DNA of 62,215 bases from positions 1 through 62,215 of the forward strand of contig CAZEAU010000014.1 in NCBI GenBank assembly GCA_964510515.1, written 5' to 3'. Of this stretch, positions 61,795-62,215 are shown piece by piece. A program made the translations under genes and the position numbers. The stretch's first letter is position 1; each line of letters starts with the position of its first letter. The DNA is from SURF-21 sp964510515. Its GTDB lineage: Bacteria > Actinomycetota > Geothermincolia > Geothermincolales > RBG-13-55-18. A model generated the notes under the pieces. It saw nothing but the letters and a program-made list of their open reading frames with translations, ran no database searches and was not told where the DNA came from.

Positions 61795-62215
61795 GATGTC
61801 CCCACGCGCGTGGGGGTGAACCGGTGCCGCAGGTTTATGAGGAGATGTTTTCGAAGATGTCCCCACGCGCGTGGGGGTGAACCACCGCGTGGCGGCGACC
61901 CACCACTTCCTGGACATGGATGTCCCCACGCGCGTGGGGGTGAACCGGATCAGGCGCGGGCCATCTACCAGGGCTACATCGATGTCCCCACGCGCGTGGG
62001 GGTGAACCGACCTCATCGCCCCCGGTAAAGTGCACTCCCTCGGATGTCCCCACGCGCGTGGGGGTGAACCCGATCTCCGCCACCTCCACGATCTTCATAG
62101 TCAAAGATGTCCCCACGCGCGTGGGGGTGAACCGCCAGGTGGAAAAATTGCTTGCGGCTTTCGGGCGATGTCCCCACGCGCGTGGGGGTGAACCGAATTA
62201 TTGTTTGCGGAATAG
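61795..62215 (+). CRISPR. Type I-E CRISPR array, at least 7 repeats, continuing past the window
   Basis: Seven identical 28-bp repeats start at 61795, 61856, 61919, 61981, 62043, 62106 and 62167. Each begins GATGT, contains the palindrome CCCCACGCGCGTGGGG and ends GTGAACC. Six full spacers of 33-35 nt lie between them, plus 21 nt of a seventh. The next base after the repeat is G in five of seven copies and A or C in the others. Orientation agrees with the cas operon strand: the GTGAACC end is the expected 5' handle. The spacer sequences often leave a frame open, as phage coding DNA would. No leader is seen between cas2 and the first repeat. Confidence 0.98.

Overview
The window is about 62 kb of GC-rich bacterial DNA from what looks like an uncultured, probably anaerobic member of the Actinomycetota or a similar high-GC Gram-positive-type lineage. 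This is inference. It rests on two proteins with sortase LPXTG-type tails, a Ser/Thr kinase paired with an FHA protein, near-leaderless promoters, frequent GTG/TTG starts, an A-type flavodiiron protein, and an archaeal-type homocysteine pair (HcyBio plus NIL-ferredoxin). No rRNA, tRNA, transposase, phage or plasmid replication gene was seen.

Layout. (1) 1-10057: a MarR-RND efflux operon, a TetR regulator with a palindromic operator, an HdeD-like membrane protein, an FAD amine-oxidase-type enzyme, a zinc-ribbon/microprotein pair, a membrane-anchored coiled-coil protein, and an acyltransferase overlapping a methyltransferase. (2) 10503-38642: a cell-surface polysaccharide locus. It holds an initiating phosphoglycosyltransferase (11677), four GT4 and one GT2 glycosyltransferases, two hexapeptide acyltransferases, two methyltransferases, a Wzz/BY-kinase-like copolymerase with ruined Walker motifs, a flippase, a lipoprotein hydrolase and an O-antigen-ligase/polymerase. 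A flavodiiron protein and a giant DUF11-repeat, LPVTG-anchored protein (15141-23410, broken by a 100-N assembly gap) sit inside it. (3) 38621-45908: repeat DNA, a structured leader with terminator, a second sortase substrate (SdrD_B-like repeats plus a duplicated Trp/Cys-rich module, LPHTG tail), two further non-coding repeat arrays, and rmlC- and rmlD-like genes. (4) 46046-52523: Ser/Thr kinase, FHA protein, NIL-ferredoxin plus HcyBio, a universal stress protein, a Cys-rich membrane protein and a Nif3-family protein. (5) 53001-62215: a complete type I-E CRISPR-Cas operon (cas3-cse1-cse2-cas7-cas5-cas6e-cas1-cas2) followed after only 17 bp by an array of at least seven repeats that runs off the window.

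Working together: regions 2 and 3 read as one surface programme. They cover lipid-linked glycan initiation, elongation, O-modification, export and polymerisation, plus two very large wall-anchored repeat proteins and rhamnose-type sugar supply. No sortase and no rmlA/rmlB lie in the window, so these must be elsewhere. A composite non-coding repeat lies in inverted orientation at 1-298 and 38621-39050. Each copy abuts the 3' end of a gene, and together they bracket the polysaccharide locus. The CRISPR block looks less GC-rich than its surroundings by eye and may have been acquired separately.
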